Below, piece after piece: positions 15,348 through 23,817 of a stretch of 25,889 nucleotides of DNA. Source of the DNA: Desulfolinea sp964487745 (GTDB lineage: Bacteria; Chloroflexota; Anaerolineae; Anaerolineales; Villigracilaceae). Made by a program: the position numbers and the translations under genes. The DNA is taken from contig CAZASG010000051.1 in assembly GCA_964487745.1 (NCBI GenBank), forward strand, positions 1-25,889, in the 5' to 3' direction. The notes under the pieces are model-generated. The model did no database searches. It was given only the letters and a program-made list of their open reading frames with translations, and was not told where the DNA came from. Positions within the stretch are counted from its first letter, which is position 1. Each line of letters starts with the position of its first letter.

Positions 15348-16172
15348 ATGTTCAAGAAAATCGCTATTGGCTTACTGGTTCTAACAGTGTTGGGAGCAGG
15401 CGGAGCTGCAGCAGCTTATCAAGCTTCAACAACAGAGGAAAGTCCGGCTACTTCCACGCCGATGAATACATCTCATACACAGGCAGTAGGAAACCCTGCT
15501 TCCAGGCAACAGCCGAATGAGCCTGCCATAGTCGCTGAAGGTTCTCTGGGAGAACCCTGGTTCGAAACTGGCACCATTACAGAGATCGACGATACCGGTT
15601 TCCAATTCGCTTTGCCAAATAATGAGAGTGTATACATCGAATTAGGGCCGCCTGAATATTGGCAAAATCAGGGCGTTTTGCTCGAAACCGGAATAATTGT
15701 TACTGTGGATGGTTCCATCAACGAAGGTATGATCCACGCAACACAGGTGATCCTGGCAGATGGTCAGGTTTTGCAGGTGCGTGCTGAAACCGGTCAACCT
15801 TTGTGGAGCGGTGGTGTTGATAATCAACAAGGACAGAATGGTCAGCAAAATGGCGAACCACAAGTGCAGGTTGATGAATGGGTCACACTCGAAGGGACGC
15901 TAATGTCCTTTCAGGGCGGGAATATGACCATGTCCACAATTGATGGAGAGATCATTTCCTTCAAAACCGGTCAGCCGCGTTTCTTTGCAGAACAAGGAGT
16001 CACATTTCAGGTCGGTGAAGAGGTTGTCATTGTAGGATTTTACAAAGGCGAACAATTTCAAGCCGGGGATATTACACAGGTCTCCACCGGAGCACGCGTG
16101 ATGCTGCTCGACCCGAATGGTCGTCCCCTCTGGGCGGGACCGGGCAACGGTCAGGGTAACGGAGGCAACTAA
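15348..16172 (+). CDS. exported two-repeat protein (possible OB-like/DUF5666-like domains)
   Basis: A 274-aa protein with an N-terminal signal or anchor helix (about 1-23) and no Cys lipobox. A Ser/Thr/Pro-rich spacer follows. Two related domains (about 70-155 and 178-265) each begin with a GT-type beta strand (TGTITEIDDTGFQFAL; EGTLMSFQGGNMTMST) and end in near-identical motifs, ETGQPLWSGG and PNGRPLWAGPG. Both look like small beta-barrels, possibly DUF5666-like, but I cannot confirm that. A Gln/Asn/Gly linker joins them and the C-terminus is Gly/Asn-rich. The ATG at 15348 has AAGGAGA upstream. It precedes the cytochrome b gene by 103 bases on the same strand, so it might be an accessory of that complex. 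Confidence 0.8.
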   Translation: MFKKIAIGLLVLTVLGAGGAAAAYQASTTEESPATSTPMNTSHTQAVGNPASRQQPNEPAIVAEGSLGEPWFETGTITEIDDTGFQFALPNNESVYIELGPPEYWQNQGVLLETGIIVTVDGSINEGMIHATQVILADGQVLQVRAETGQPLWSGGVDNQQGQNGQQNGEPQVQVDEWVTLEGTLMSFQGGNMTMSTIDGEIISFKTGQPRFFAEQGVTFQVGEEVVIVGFYKGEQFQAGDITQVSTGARVMLLDPNGRPLWAGPGNGQGNGGN

Positions 16173-16184
16173 AGGCCAGAGACG

Positions 16185-16207
16185 AATCCCACAGTTCTTG
16201 TGGGGTT
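16185..16207 (+). other. hairpin in the cytochrome b leader
   Basis: AATCCCACA (16185-16193) pairs with TGTGGGGTT (16199-16207) with one wobble, around a five-base loop. No T-run follows, so it is not a standard terminator. A strong SD-like GGAGGAG (16234-16240) lies downstream but has no start codon at usable distance; the cytochrome b ATG is 36 bases further on with only a weak AGAGAA. This could be a regulated or processed leader. Confidence 0.4.
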
Positions 16208-16275
16208 CTCCCTCAAGTTCCAAAAGTGAATTTGGAGGAGAAGAAACAAGTCTACTCATCCAAAAGAGAATAATC

Positions 16276-17655
16276 ATGACAGAAAACAAAACTACATCTC
16301 CCGAAAAAGAGTCTCTGTTGAAACGGATCTACTCATCTATTCAACGTGAGCCGCTCTCGCCAGAAGATGACCGTGGACGCATGAAGATGGTGATGAACAG
16401 CCTGATCTTGCATATTCATCCAACAAAAACATCGAAGGCAGCACTGAAATTCAATTACACCTTTGGACTGGGCGGGCTGTTGCTTTTGCTGGCTTCGGTG
16501 TTGGCGATCACCGGTGTGCTCTTGATCTTTGTCTACACCCCCACCCCGGAAGCGGCTTACGAGAGCATGATCGCCCTGCAAACAGAAGTTTTTTTTGGCA
16601 ACCTGATCCGGAATTTACATCACTGGTCAGGTAATCTAATGGTGGTAGTGGCGATTTTACATCTGCTGCGCGTCTTTTATACAGCTGGTTTTACTCCTCC
16701 CAGAGAGTTCAACTGGGTAATGGGGATTGCGCTGCTGATGCTCATCATCGCAGCGAATTTCACGGGCTATCTTTTGCCCTGGGATCAACTCGCTTATTGG
16801 GCAATCACTGTTGGCGTCAGCTTGCTCGATTATTTACCCCTCGTCGGTGAGCCGCTTACACGGCTTTTACTCGGCGGATCGGAAGTTGGCGCGGCGACCC
16901 TGACGAATTTCTATGGACTGCATATTGCCATTATTCCACTTTCCATCTTTGGGATCGTTTCCTTCCACATTTGGCGCGTACGCAAAGATAAGATCTCCGT
17001 TCCCCGAGCCTTAGGGAAAGAAGCGGATAAGGAGCGGGTCACGACCATCCCGCATTTGGTCAGCATTGAATTTACATTTGCTCTGGTCTGGATCGCGATC
17101 CTGCTACTCTGGGCGAGCTTCGTCAACGCCCCTTTGGAAGAGGCGGCAAACCCCGCTCATAGCCCTAACCCCGCCAAAGCCGCCTGGTACTTTATGGGCT
17201 TTCAGGAATTGCTGCTTCATTTCCATCCCGTTTTTGGTGCCATCATCATTCCCGGTATGGGGTTCCTGGGTTTGCTCCTGATCCCGTACCTTGATCAGGA
17301 TGCAAATAGCGTAGGTGTCTGGTTCCGCTCAATGAATGGGCGCTGGCTGACTCTTTTCAGCGCAAATCTTGGCTTCATTGGTGCATTCGCATTTGTGCTG
17401 ATCGACGAATATTGGCTCGACTTGCCCGGCTGGTTGCCTTTCCTTCCCAGTTCTATCAGCAACGGCTGGGTACCAATGGCAGGCTTATTGCTGGTTTTGA
17501 TCGGCTACTACGAAGGGCTAAAAACCCTCAAAGCGACAAGTTGCGAAGCACGTCAAGCTCTTTTTACACTTTTACTTTCAGCTTTCATCACACTCACTAT
17601 AATCGGTATTTTCTTCCGTGGTGAGGGGATGGCATTTATTCTTCCTTGGAGCTAA
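16276..17655 (+). CDS. cytochrome b of a bc-type quinol oxidoreductase
   Basis: Full-length cytochrome b, 459 aa, the membrane core that oxidises quinol and carries two b hemes. Heme ligands by alignment with b6: H115 and H129 (LHHWSGN...ILHLLR), H216 and H231 (GLHIAII...SFHIWR). About eight or nine TM helices are expected, so b6-like and subunit-IV-like parts are fused. The Qo motif PEWY is replaced by AAWYF (302-306) in NPAKAAWYFMGFQELL, a form seen in menaquinol enzymes. The Cys that binds heme c_n in b6f is Gly here (G64 in FGLGG). ATG 16276 begins the soluble N-terminus. Rieske and cytochrome c follow at 2 and 20 bases. Confidence 0.95.
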   Translation: MTENKTTSPEKESLLKRIYSSIQREPLSPEDDRGRMKMVMNSLILHIHPTKTSKAALKFNYTFGLGGLLLLLASVLAITGVLLIFVYTPTPEAAYESMIALQTEVFFGNLIRNLHHWSGNLMVVVAILHLLRVFYTAGFTPPREFNWVMGIALLMLIIAANFTGYLLPWDQLAYWAITVGVSLLDYLPLVGEPLTRLLLGGSEVGAATLTNFYGLHIAIIPLSIFGIVSFHIWRVRKDKISVPRALGKEADKERVTTIPHLVSIEFTFALVWIAILLLWASFVNAPLEEAANPAHSPNPAKAAWYFMGFQELLLHFHPVFGAIIIPGMGFLGLLLIPYLDQDANSVGVWFRSMNGRWLTLFSANLGFIGAFAFVLIDEYWLDLPGWLPFLPSSISNGWVPMAGLLLVLIGYYEGLKTLKATSCEARQALFTLLLSAFITLTIIGIFFRGEGMAFILPWS

Positions 17656-17657
17656 GT

Positions 17658-18140
17658 ATGTCTGATAAAAAAATCACACGTCGAGATTTCATCAATCTGA
17701 TCTGGGGCGCAACCGGTGTCCTTGCCGCAGCCGAATTAGGCTTCGTGGGTTTGAAATTCCTCTCCCCACGTGCTACGGATGGCGAATTTGGCGGAGAGTT
17801 CAATCTCGGTGCTTACGAAAACTACCCTGCAGGCAGCGTTACGCCTGTAGAAGTCGGACGTTTCTATCTCGTCCGCTTAGAAGATGGCGGCTTCCTTGCA
17901 ATTTACCGCCGCTGTACACATCTGGGGTGCGCAGTTCCCTTCGACCAGGCCAGCGGCGAGTTCGTTTGCCCCTGTCATGGCTCTGTCTTCACCAACGAAG
18001 GGGATGTGCTCAACCAACCCGCCCCACGTCCACTTGATCTCTTTGCCTTGTCGGTGAACGATGTAGGAGAGATCGTAGTAGATACCAGCGCTCCCATCGA
18101 GCGGGATCGTACAAGCCCGGATGACATTTTTTATATGTAG
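17658..18140 (+). CDS. Rieske [2Fe-2S] protein
   Basis: Iron-sulfur subunit of the bc-type complex, 160 aa. It takes an electron from quinol at the Qo site and passes it to the cytochrome c subunit. Cluster boxes are CTHLGC (C86, H88, C91) and CPCHGS (C104, C106, H107), with both ligand pairs and the disulfide Cys present. The N-terminus has a twin-arginine-like ITRRDF followed by a hydrophobic stretch (about 11-33), so it is likely Tat-exported and stays anchored. The ATG at 17658 has GGAG six bases upstream, inside the end of cytochrome b, showing coupling. Confidence 0.96.
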   Translation: MSDKKITRRDFINLIWGATGVLAAAELGFVGLKFLSPRATDGEFGGEFNLGAYENYPAGSVTPVEVGRFYLVRLEDGGFLAIYRRCTHLGCAVPFDQASGEFVCPCHGSVFTNEGDVLNQPAPRPLDLFALSVNDVGEIVVDTSAPIERDRTSPDDIFYM

Positions 18141-18160
18141 ACACGAATTAGGAAAACAGA

Positions 18161-19231
18161 ATGACCACTCCAATGAAAATTACAGGTTTTCTAGCAACAC
18201 TTGTTATTCTCGCTATCATCCCCATCTATAGCTGGATCGAGCCAAGTCATCAGGAAAGCCAACTAGAAAATTATTATACAAATGCTGTACTTACATCAAC
18301 CGATCTTTATGCAGAAAACTGCGCTGTGTGTCACGGCGCAGCCGGGGAAGGGATCGGAGATACACCCTCTCTCAATAGCGTAGCCGTACAAATGATGTCT
18401 GAAAGCGATATAGCAAAAATCATCTCCCGTGGACGGGATAATACTCTTATGGCAGCCTGGTCTATTGATGAAGGCGGCATATTCAGCACATCGCAAATTG
18501 ACGATTTTGTAATCTTCATCCAGCAAGCAAATTGGGATTATGTCAATGTCCGTGTCGCAGAACTGGGTCTGACGCCCCCTGCAATGATCGAGATGGAAGT
18601 TTCTGATGAAATGCTCGCATCCATCTCTGCTTTGCCTGGTGGAGAAGCTCTTTCGCAAGGCCTATTGACCTATGCTGAGAATTGCGCCGCCTGTCATGGC
18701 GCGAATGGCGCGGGAACGGTGATCGCACCCGCCATCGATTCAGCTGAATTGCGTGCCACGCCCCAAGAAGAGATCATCAATCTCGTCAACAGTGGCGTGA
18801 ACGGGACACTCATGGCAAGCTGGCAAAGCATCCTTACCCCTGAAGAAATCTCTGCCACAGTGGACTTGCTCTATCGCTGGCCTGAATTAATTGCTACCGG
18901 AGTTGAATTCCCCGAAGTTGAAGTAATGAGCATTCCCTCTTCGCCTGAATTGATCGCAGATGGTCAGCAACTCTTCAACATCGCCTGCAAATCCTGTCAC
19001 GGCGTAGACGGTTATGGCTCTCCAATGGCTCCGGCGCTCAACAATCAACTCTTCCTTGAAGAAACCCCTGATGCCGCCATTTATCAGATCATTGCCGGTG
19101 GGGTTTCGGGCACGCTCATGCCAGCCTGGGGAAGCAGGTTAACCGATTACGATATCCAATCCATCGTCGCGTTCCTGCGCAGCATGGAACCTTCCGCTCC
19201 AGCAATCCTGCCACCAGTTCTAGGACCTTGA
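18161..19231 (+). CDS. membrane-anchored triheme cytochrome c
   Basis: A 356-aa c-type cytochrome with an uncleaved-looking N-terminal helix (about 7-25). Three tandem class I domains carry heme sites CAVCH (54-58), CAACH (175-179) and CKSCH (276-280). Each has a matching axial Met in a repeated motif: TLMAAW (M97), TLMASW (M218), TLMPAW (M320). The domains appear to have arisen by duplication. It should replace cytochrome c1/f as electron acceptor for the Rieske protein and forms an electron wire of three hemes. AGGAAA precedes the ATG. It is the last gene of the b-Rieske-c operon. Confidence 0.95.
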   Translation: MTTPMKITGFLATLVILAIIPIYSWIEPSHQESQLENYYTNAVLTSTDLYAENCAVCHGAAGEGIGDTPSLNSVAVQMMSESDIAKIISRGRDNTLMAAWSIDEGGIFSTSQIDDFVIFIQQANWDYVNVRVAELGLTPPAMIEMEVSDEMLASISALPGGEALSQGLLTYAENCAACHGANGAGTVIAPAIDSAELRATPQEEIINLVNSGVNGTLMASWQSILTPEEISATVDLLYRWPELIATGVEFPEVEVMSIPSSPELIADGQQLFNIACKSCHGVDGYGSPMAPALNNQLFLEETPDAAIYQIIAGGVSGTLMPAWGSRLTDYDIQSIVAFLRSMEPSAPAILPPVLGP

Positions 19232-19254
19232 GCACGTAAAACAAGAAAAGATAG

Positions 19255-19289
19255 AGAAAAGGCATCTTTGCAAAGGTGCCTTTTCTTTT
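19255..19289 (+). terminator. Rho-independent terminator of the cytochrome operon
   Basis: AGAAAAGGCATCTTTG (19255-19270) and CAAAGGTGCCTTTTCT (19271-19286) are near-perfect arms with one wobble, followed by TTT. Confidence 0.9.
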
Positions 19290-19348
19290 AAAATTACATC
19301 TATAGTATATTATCCTTATTCTCACCTTACCTGAACACTGGAATATTT

Positions 19349-20629
19349 ATGCTTCGTAAACTCGGAATCTTCGAACGGGCGATGATTATCGCGAACAAAC
19401 ATGGCCCATTTCATATCGTCAGTGTGCTGCGGCTGGAAAATGCCCCCTCCCCAGCCAGCCTGGAAAACGCGCTACGAGAAATGCAAAGGCAGCAACCTCT
19501 GTTGCGGGCGTGCATCATCGAAAAAGGTAAAACTTCATATTTTGAAGCTCTAGGATCGCATGAATTTCCATTCAAGGTTATTGAGCGCACAAACCCGAAT
19601 CAATGGCGAGAAATTGCTGAAAAGGAAATGGCATATCGCCATGACCACGCCACAGGCCCCCTCTTTCGAGCCGTTTACATTTACAGCGATGACGGATATG
19701 GAGAATTTATATTAAATATTCATCATGCAATTATGGATGCGGCTTCGGGGATGAAATTACTCGACAAAATACTTCGTCTTTCTGCCGGGGAAACAGCGGA
19801 ACGACCGCCCAGTGAAATTTCTCCCGTTTTAGAAGGAGAGTTCCCCCCTCAACATCGCGGGCTTCGACGCGTATTTAATACAGGGAGATATGCCCTTTCA
19901 CAAATGGGAGATATGATCCGTTTTGCCTGGCAAACGCGTGGCAAGCGTATACCACCTGTTCGACTTGGCGGGCGGGGACATACATCTTCGCTTATTTTGC
20001 CCGATGATCTTATCAATGTATTAGCCCGACAGGGGCGCAAGAAAGGCATCACTCTCAACAGCCTGCTGAGCGCTGCTCAAGTGATCGCCGTTAATCGCCA
20101 TCTTTACGATGGGCAGCCCGTACCCATGCAGACTTTTATCTTCCCCGATTTGCGCCCTTATCTTAATCCCCCGATAGGTGCTGAAAAACTCGCCAACTAT
20201 ATCTCCATAATGCGCTTCACCCTCGATATTTCCGGTGAAAGCGATTTGTGGCAGACAGCTCATCAATTACAGTCTCAAGTTTATCGGGCGCTCAAATCCG
20301 GTGAAAAGTTCAGTGCATCTTTGATGAGCGAAACTTTATTAAAGGCCTTCACAACATTAAAAGCCATGCGTTTTGGGGCATCAGCGCTGAATTATGGCAG
20401 TAACGTTCCGCTAAGAAGTCAGTATGGTGAAATAAAACTTGTGGGCTTGCATGGCTTTGTCTCAGCCTACGACCTAGGACCAGAGATGTCTTCGCAGGCG
20501 CGCTTATTCAACGATGAGGTCTGGTGGGACTTCATATATCTGGATACCGATATGGATACGGATGTAGCGGAAAAGATTATCGCCGAGATAAAGCTGATCT
20601 TGGAAAACGCAAGTCAAAGTCACGTCTGA
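19349..20629 (+). CDS. condensation-domain / PapA5-like acyltransferase
   Basis: A 426-aa stand-alone protein of the CoA-dependent acyltransferase/NRPS condensation superfamily. The catalytic HHxxxD is HHAIMD (H125, H126, D130), preceded by FILNI. The N-terminal half has the typical LENALREMQRQQPLLRA pattern in which two partners are compared. The structural DFGWG motif is not recognisable near the C-terminus, where AYDLGPEMS occurs, so it is nearer to alcohol acyltransferase/PapA5 types than to NRPS modules. Such enzymes transfer acyl groups from ACP or CoA to alcohols or amines. Only a weak GGAA precedes the ATG. It ends 4 bases from the convergent exporter gene, with the ACP-ligase-AcpS operon beyond. 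Confidence 0.85.
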   Translation: MLRKLGIFERAMIIANKHGPFHIVSVLRLENAPSPASLENALREMQRQQPLLRACIIEKGKTSYFEALGSHEFPFKVIERTNPNQWREIAEKEMAYRHDHATGPLFRAVYIYSDDGYGEFILNIHHAIMDAASGMKLLDKILRLSAGETAERPPSEISPVLEGEFPPQHRGLRRVFNTGRYALSQMGDMIRFAWQTRGKRIPPVRLGGRGHTSSLILPDDLINVLARQGRKKGITLNSLLSAAQVIAVNRHLYDGQPVPMQTFIFPDLRPYLNPPIGAEKLANYISIMRFTLDISGESDLWQTAHQLQSQVYRALKSGEKFSASLMSETLLKAFTTLKAMRFGASALNYGSNVPLRSQYGEIKLVGLHGFVSAYDLGPEMSSQARLFNDEVWWDFIYLDTDMDTDVAEKIIAEIKLILENASQSHV

Positions 20630-20633
20630 GCCG

Positions 20634-23483
20634 TTAATCCGCTTTTGTCCGCTCCAACAGCACACCCGTGATTCCCAAAAAGAGAATAGACATCCCGGCC
20701 AATACGCCCCATGATTTAAGCAGCATATCGTCAGCATAGTTAAGGAGTAGATCGTCTTTGGCTTTTGGGTAATGCTTGCAAACATTATGCAAAGGGCTGT
20801 TGGGGTCAAGCGGGTTTTCAGGCACTTTGGAACAAAGCACCGATGATTCCACTAAATGCGGCATGTCGATGCTTACGCCAAGTGCGGTTAGCGACCAACG
20901 GGTGGTGGTGAAGTAAGACATCGGCTCAAAGGCGTTGCCGCGCAGATCGAAAACTGTCCCCGCGAAAAAGAATTGGAAAAAGAGCAGCATGGTCAGGATG
21001 TAGATCGCCATTTCTGTATTGCGGCTGATCGCGGAAATGATGAAACCAAAAGAAATGCCTGCCATCATCGTCAGGAAGAGGGTGATAAAAATCTCGAGGG
21101 TGCCGTTCAGGTAAAGTCCATCTGAGGGGAAATCCACACCAAATGAAAGGATCAGGATGTAGAGCGCAACCTGAATCACAACAAAAACGCTGTAAATGGC
21201 AGCTTTGCTTAGTAAATAAGGCAAAACTTTCAGATTTACCATGCGCTCACGCAGATAAATACCGCGCTCCTTGACAAGATCATTTGACGGGACAAAAAGC
21301 CCCGTTAGCACAGCTTCAAGCCCCATGACAAAGACAAAGGTATTCGTCCGCGCAAAGGGAATGTAATTCTCGGTCATCGTTTTTGCCGCTTCGACCGGAT
21401 TGGCAAGAATGGCCAGATCACCTGTCAGGATCTCTTTAGAGCCAATAATAAGCTGCAAGGTTCCAGTTAACGGAAGTAGTAAAAGCAGCAAAACCAACGT
21501 GATGGGGTCGCTAAAGAGCACATTCAATGAACGTTGTATCAACACAAAAAGTTGGCGCAGCATATCACCCAAACCAAACTTGATCTTGGGCAGCTCCCGC
21601 TTGGGAGTTGCCAGGGCATTGGCTTTGCGCGCCTGAACATAGTCCTGAAAGGCTTCGGGTTTTTCCTTTTCAAAAACACCCCACCATGCTTCGCCGCTAC
21701 GCTCGATCTTTTCGTAAATATCAGCAAAGTCTTCCACTTCGAAGAAATCCAGCGCCTCTTGCGAAGGGCCAAAGAAAACCAGCCGTCCCTGTGAAATAAA
21801 GGCAACATGGTCGGTCTGGACAATATTGTCCGTAGCGTGAGTGATCAACATGACCGTACGCCCCTCGTCCGCCATGCGGCGCAACGTGTGCATCATCTTC
21901 TTTTCAAGTCCGGGATCAAGCCCGGAGGTAGCTTCGTCCAGATAAATCAGTTTGGGGTCTGCCAAAAGCTCGGCAGCAATACTGACACGCTTGCGCTGTC
22001 CGCCCGAGAGATTCCCAATCCGTGTTTTGCGAATGGTCTCGGTATTCATCGAGACAGTCTCCAATACCGCACTAATACGCTTTTTACGTTCATCCACATC
22101 CACACTGGCCGGCAGGCGCAAGCGCGCAGTGTAATCGAGCGCTTTTTCAACGGTCAGGCTCATATGCAAAATATCGTTTTGGGGCACGTAGCCAAGCTGC
22201 GCGCGGAAATGCTCGTATTCCTTGTAAAAATCCTGTCCGTTGAGCTGCACGCTCCCGTCGCCGGGACGGATGCCCACGAGGGCGTTTAGCAACGTAGTCT
22301 TCCCGGCACCGCTCCCACCAACAATGGCGACAAATTCACGCGGCAATACTGACAGGTTGATATTGTCGAGAATGCGCAGCTTGCCCTTGCGTGTGTTCAC
22401 ATCCTTCGAAAGGTTGCTCACATCCATCCGCATACCGTTACTTTGATAGGGCGTTACCTGTTCATTTTGGAAGGTCAACAAGAAATTGCCAATACGGATG
22501 ATATCCCCTTCATGTAATTCTGTGGATTGGATCAACTGTTCGTTAACAAAGGTTCCGTTGCGGCTGCCGAGGTCTTGCAGGAAATAGGCTTGCTCCCGTT
22601 TAATAATACTTGCATGCCGGCGAGAAACATCGGGCGCGTCTAAATGGATCCCGCTCCCAGCCTGACGACCAATCGTAATCGTTTCCTCCACATCCATAAC
22701 GATAGACGGCGCTGCTATGGCAAAACCTTCCACGGGGAGGGCTGCCTCGAGCGCGTTAAAGAAGGTAATGCCCAGAGATACCCCAAAACTATCATCCCCA
22801 ATACGGATGATGCTGTTGTCATGCAAGTCAACCGGAGTATTAGCAGGCAAAGGGTGGTTGTTGAGCAGTGTGCCATTGGTGCTGCCCAGGTCTGTGATGG
22901 TAAATTTATTTCCTGCACGACGCAACTCAAAATGCTGCGAGGAGACAAAACTGTAGCCGTCGGGGATGGTCAGGTCGGCATTTGGCGAGCGCCCGACGAG
23001 GGTCTTTTCTTTTTCGAGGGCGAAGAAAGTTTTCTCCCCCTTTGGGAAGCGGATGCTCAGGTGGGGCACATCTTTTGGTGCGTCAGGAAGCAACTTGAAA
23101 GGCGTTTGTTCCACCTGAGCGGAAGCTGTTGAGATCAGGGACTCGGTCCCCATTTGAAAGCGGATACGGATCTCGTGATCGTGTTCCGCGAGTCCAATTA
23201 AGATCTCATCGTCATCTTTTAAAGTAATACTGCTTTCTCTTACCCCATTGAAATACATTCCGTTATCACTGTTGAGATCAACGACGACATATTGCCCTTC
23301 ATCCTGGCGTATTTCCAGATGTTGCCTGGAAATGGATTTGAATTCAGCGGGAATGACAAAATCGTTCGATGTACCACGCCCAACGCGCGTGAGCTTCTTA
23401 CCTAGAGGGAATTTCTCTTCTTTCCCATCGGGAAAAGTAAAGATCAGTTGAGTACGCTTTAGAAAAAGAGTGCCTTTATTCAT
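20634..23483 (-). CDS. ABC exporter half-transporter with three FHA domains (Rv1747-like)
   Basis: A 949-aa fusion. Three FHA domains bind phosphothreonine peptides: about 30-100 (VGRGTSNDF, ISRQH, DLNSDNG), 160-230 (VGRSPNADL, VSSQH, DLGSTNG) and 268-335 (IGRQAGSGI, VSRRH, DLGSRNG); each keeps the GR, S-x-x-H and NG residues. The ABC ATPase follows: Walker A GGSGAGKTT (389-397), Q435 in VPQND, signature LSGGQRKR (492-499), Walker B LIYLDEATSGLD (512-523). The C-terminal part is an ABCG/ABC2-type membrane domain with about six helices (660-945). M. tuberculosis Rv1747 has the same order with two FHA domains and is controlled by Ser/Thr kinases. Control by such a kinase is inferred here; none is in the window. 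Confidence 0.93.
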   Translation of the reverse strand: MNKGTLFLKRTQLIFTFPDGKEEKFPLGKKLTRVGRGTSNDFVIPAEFKSISRQHLEIRQDEGQYVVVDLNSDNGMYFNGVRESSITLKDDDEILIGLAEHDHEIRIRFQMGTESLISTASAQVEQTPFKLLPDAPKDVPHLSIRFPKGEKTFFALEKEKTLVGRSPNADLTIPDGYSFVSSQHFELRRAGNKFTITDLGSTNGTLLNNHPLPANTPVDLHDNSIIRIGDDSFGVSLGITFFNALEAALPVEGFAIAAPSIVMDVEETITIGRQAGSGIHLDAPDVSRRHASIIKREQAYFLQDLGSRNGTFVNEQLIQSTELHEGDIIRIGNFLLTFQNEQVTPYQSNGMRMDVSNLSKDVNTRKGKLRILDNINLSVLPREFVAIVGGSGAGKTTLLNALVGIRPGDGSVQLNGQDFYKEYEHFRAQLGYVPQNDILHMSLTVEKALDYTARLRLPASVDVDERKKRISAVLETVSMNTETIRKTRIGNLSGGQRKRVSIAAELLADPKLIYLDEATSGLDPGLEKKMMHTLRRMADEGRTVMLITHATDNIVQTDHVAFISQGRLVFFGPSQEALDFFEVEDFADIYEKIERSGEAWWGVFEKEKPEAFQDYVQARKANALATPKRELPKIKFGLGDMLRQLFVLIQRSLNVLFSDPITLVLLLLLLPLTGTLQLIIGSKEILTGDLAILANPVEAAKTMTENYIPFARTNTFVFVMGLEAVLTGLFVPSNDLVKERGIYLRERMVNLKVLPYLLSKAAIYSVFVVIQVALYILILSFGVDFPSDGLYLNGTLEIFITLFLTMMAGISFGFIISAISRNTEMAIYILTMLLFFQFFFAGTVFDLRGNAFEPMSYFTTTRWSLTALGVSIDMPHLVESSVLCSKVPENPLDPNSPLHNVCKHYPKAKDDLLLNYADDMLLKSWGVLAGMSILFLGITGVLLERTKAD

Positions 23484-23500
23484 GATGAAATCTCCGCTAG

Positions 23501-23529
23501 TTGATCGGGCAGTGATATAGTATTATACA
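23501..23529 (+). promoter_or_regulatory. candidate promoter of the ACP-ligase-AcpS operon
   Basis: TTGATC (23501-23506), a 17-base spacer and TATACA (23524-23529), followed by a leader of about 40 bases to the ACP ATG. The -10 overlaps the candidate -10 of the divergent exporter gene. Confidence 0.55.
23522..23527 (-). promoter_or_regulatory. candidate -10 element of the FHA-ABC exporter gene
   Basis: On the minus strand TATAAT lies 39 bases before the ATG at 23483, which has GGAGAT at good spacing. No convincing -35 is found 16-18 bases upstream, so it may need an activator. Confidence 0.4.
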
Positions 23530-23577
23530 AGACAAACTTAACGATTTTAGTCCGAATAAAAGAATAGAGAATGAGCT

Positions 23578-23817
23578 ATGCACGAAATTACACAAGATGA
23601 GATCAGGAAGATAGTTGAGCTTCAACTCGGCAAAGGGGGCGTGCAAGATGACGACCGTCTCGTGGAAGATCTAGGCGCCGAATCTGCGGATGTGGCAAAT
23701 TTGGTTGCTGTCACAGAAGAAAAATATCAGGTCGTGCTCAAAGAGTCTGAGATCGCCCGCATTTTTACACCGGCAGATTTATTCACCCTGGTACAAAAGA
23801 AACTCAATGCGTCCTGA
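23578..23817 (+). CDS. acyl carrier protein, atypical
   Basis: A 79-aa acidic four-helix carrier protein. The phosphopantetheine Ser is S36 in DLGAESADVANLVAVTEEKY; the common DSL is ESA here, while the preceding DLG and the following helix pattern fit the family. It ends in helix 4, FTPADLFTLVQKKL. The divergent Ser motif and location suggest a specialised carrier for the adjacent ligase, not the fatty-acid-synthase ACP. Its stop lies 11 bases inside the ligase gene, so translation is coupled. The AcpS encoded two genes on is the obvious activating enzyme. Confidence 0.9.
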   Translation: MHEITQDEIRKIVELQLGKGGVQDDDRLVEDLGAESADVANLVAVTEEKYQVVLKESEIARIFTPADLFTLVQKKLNAS

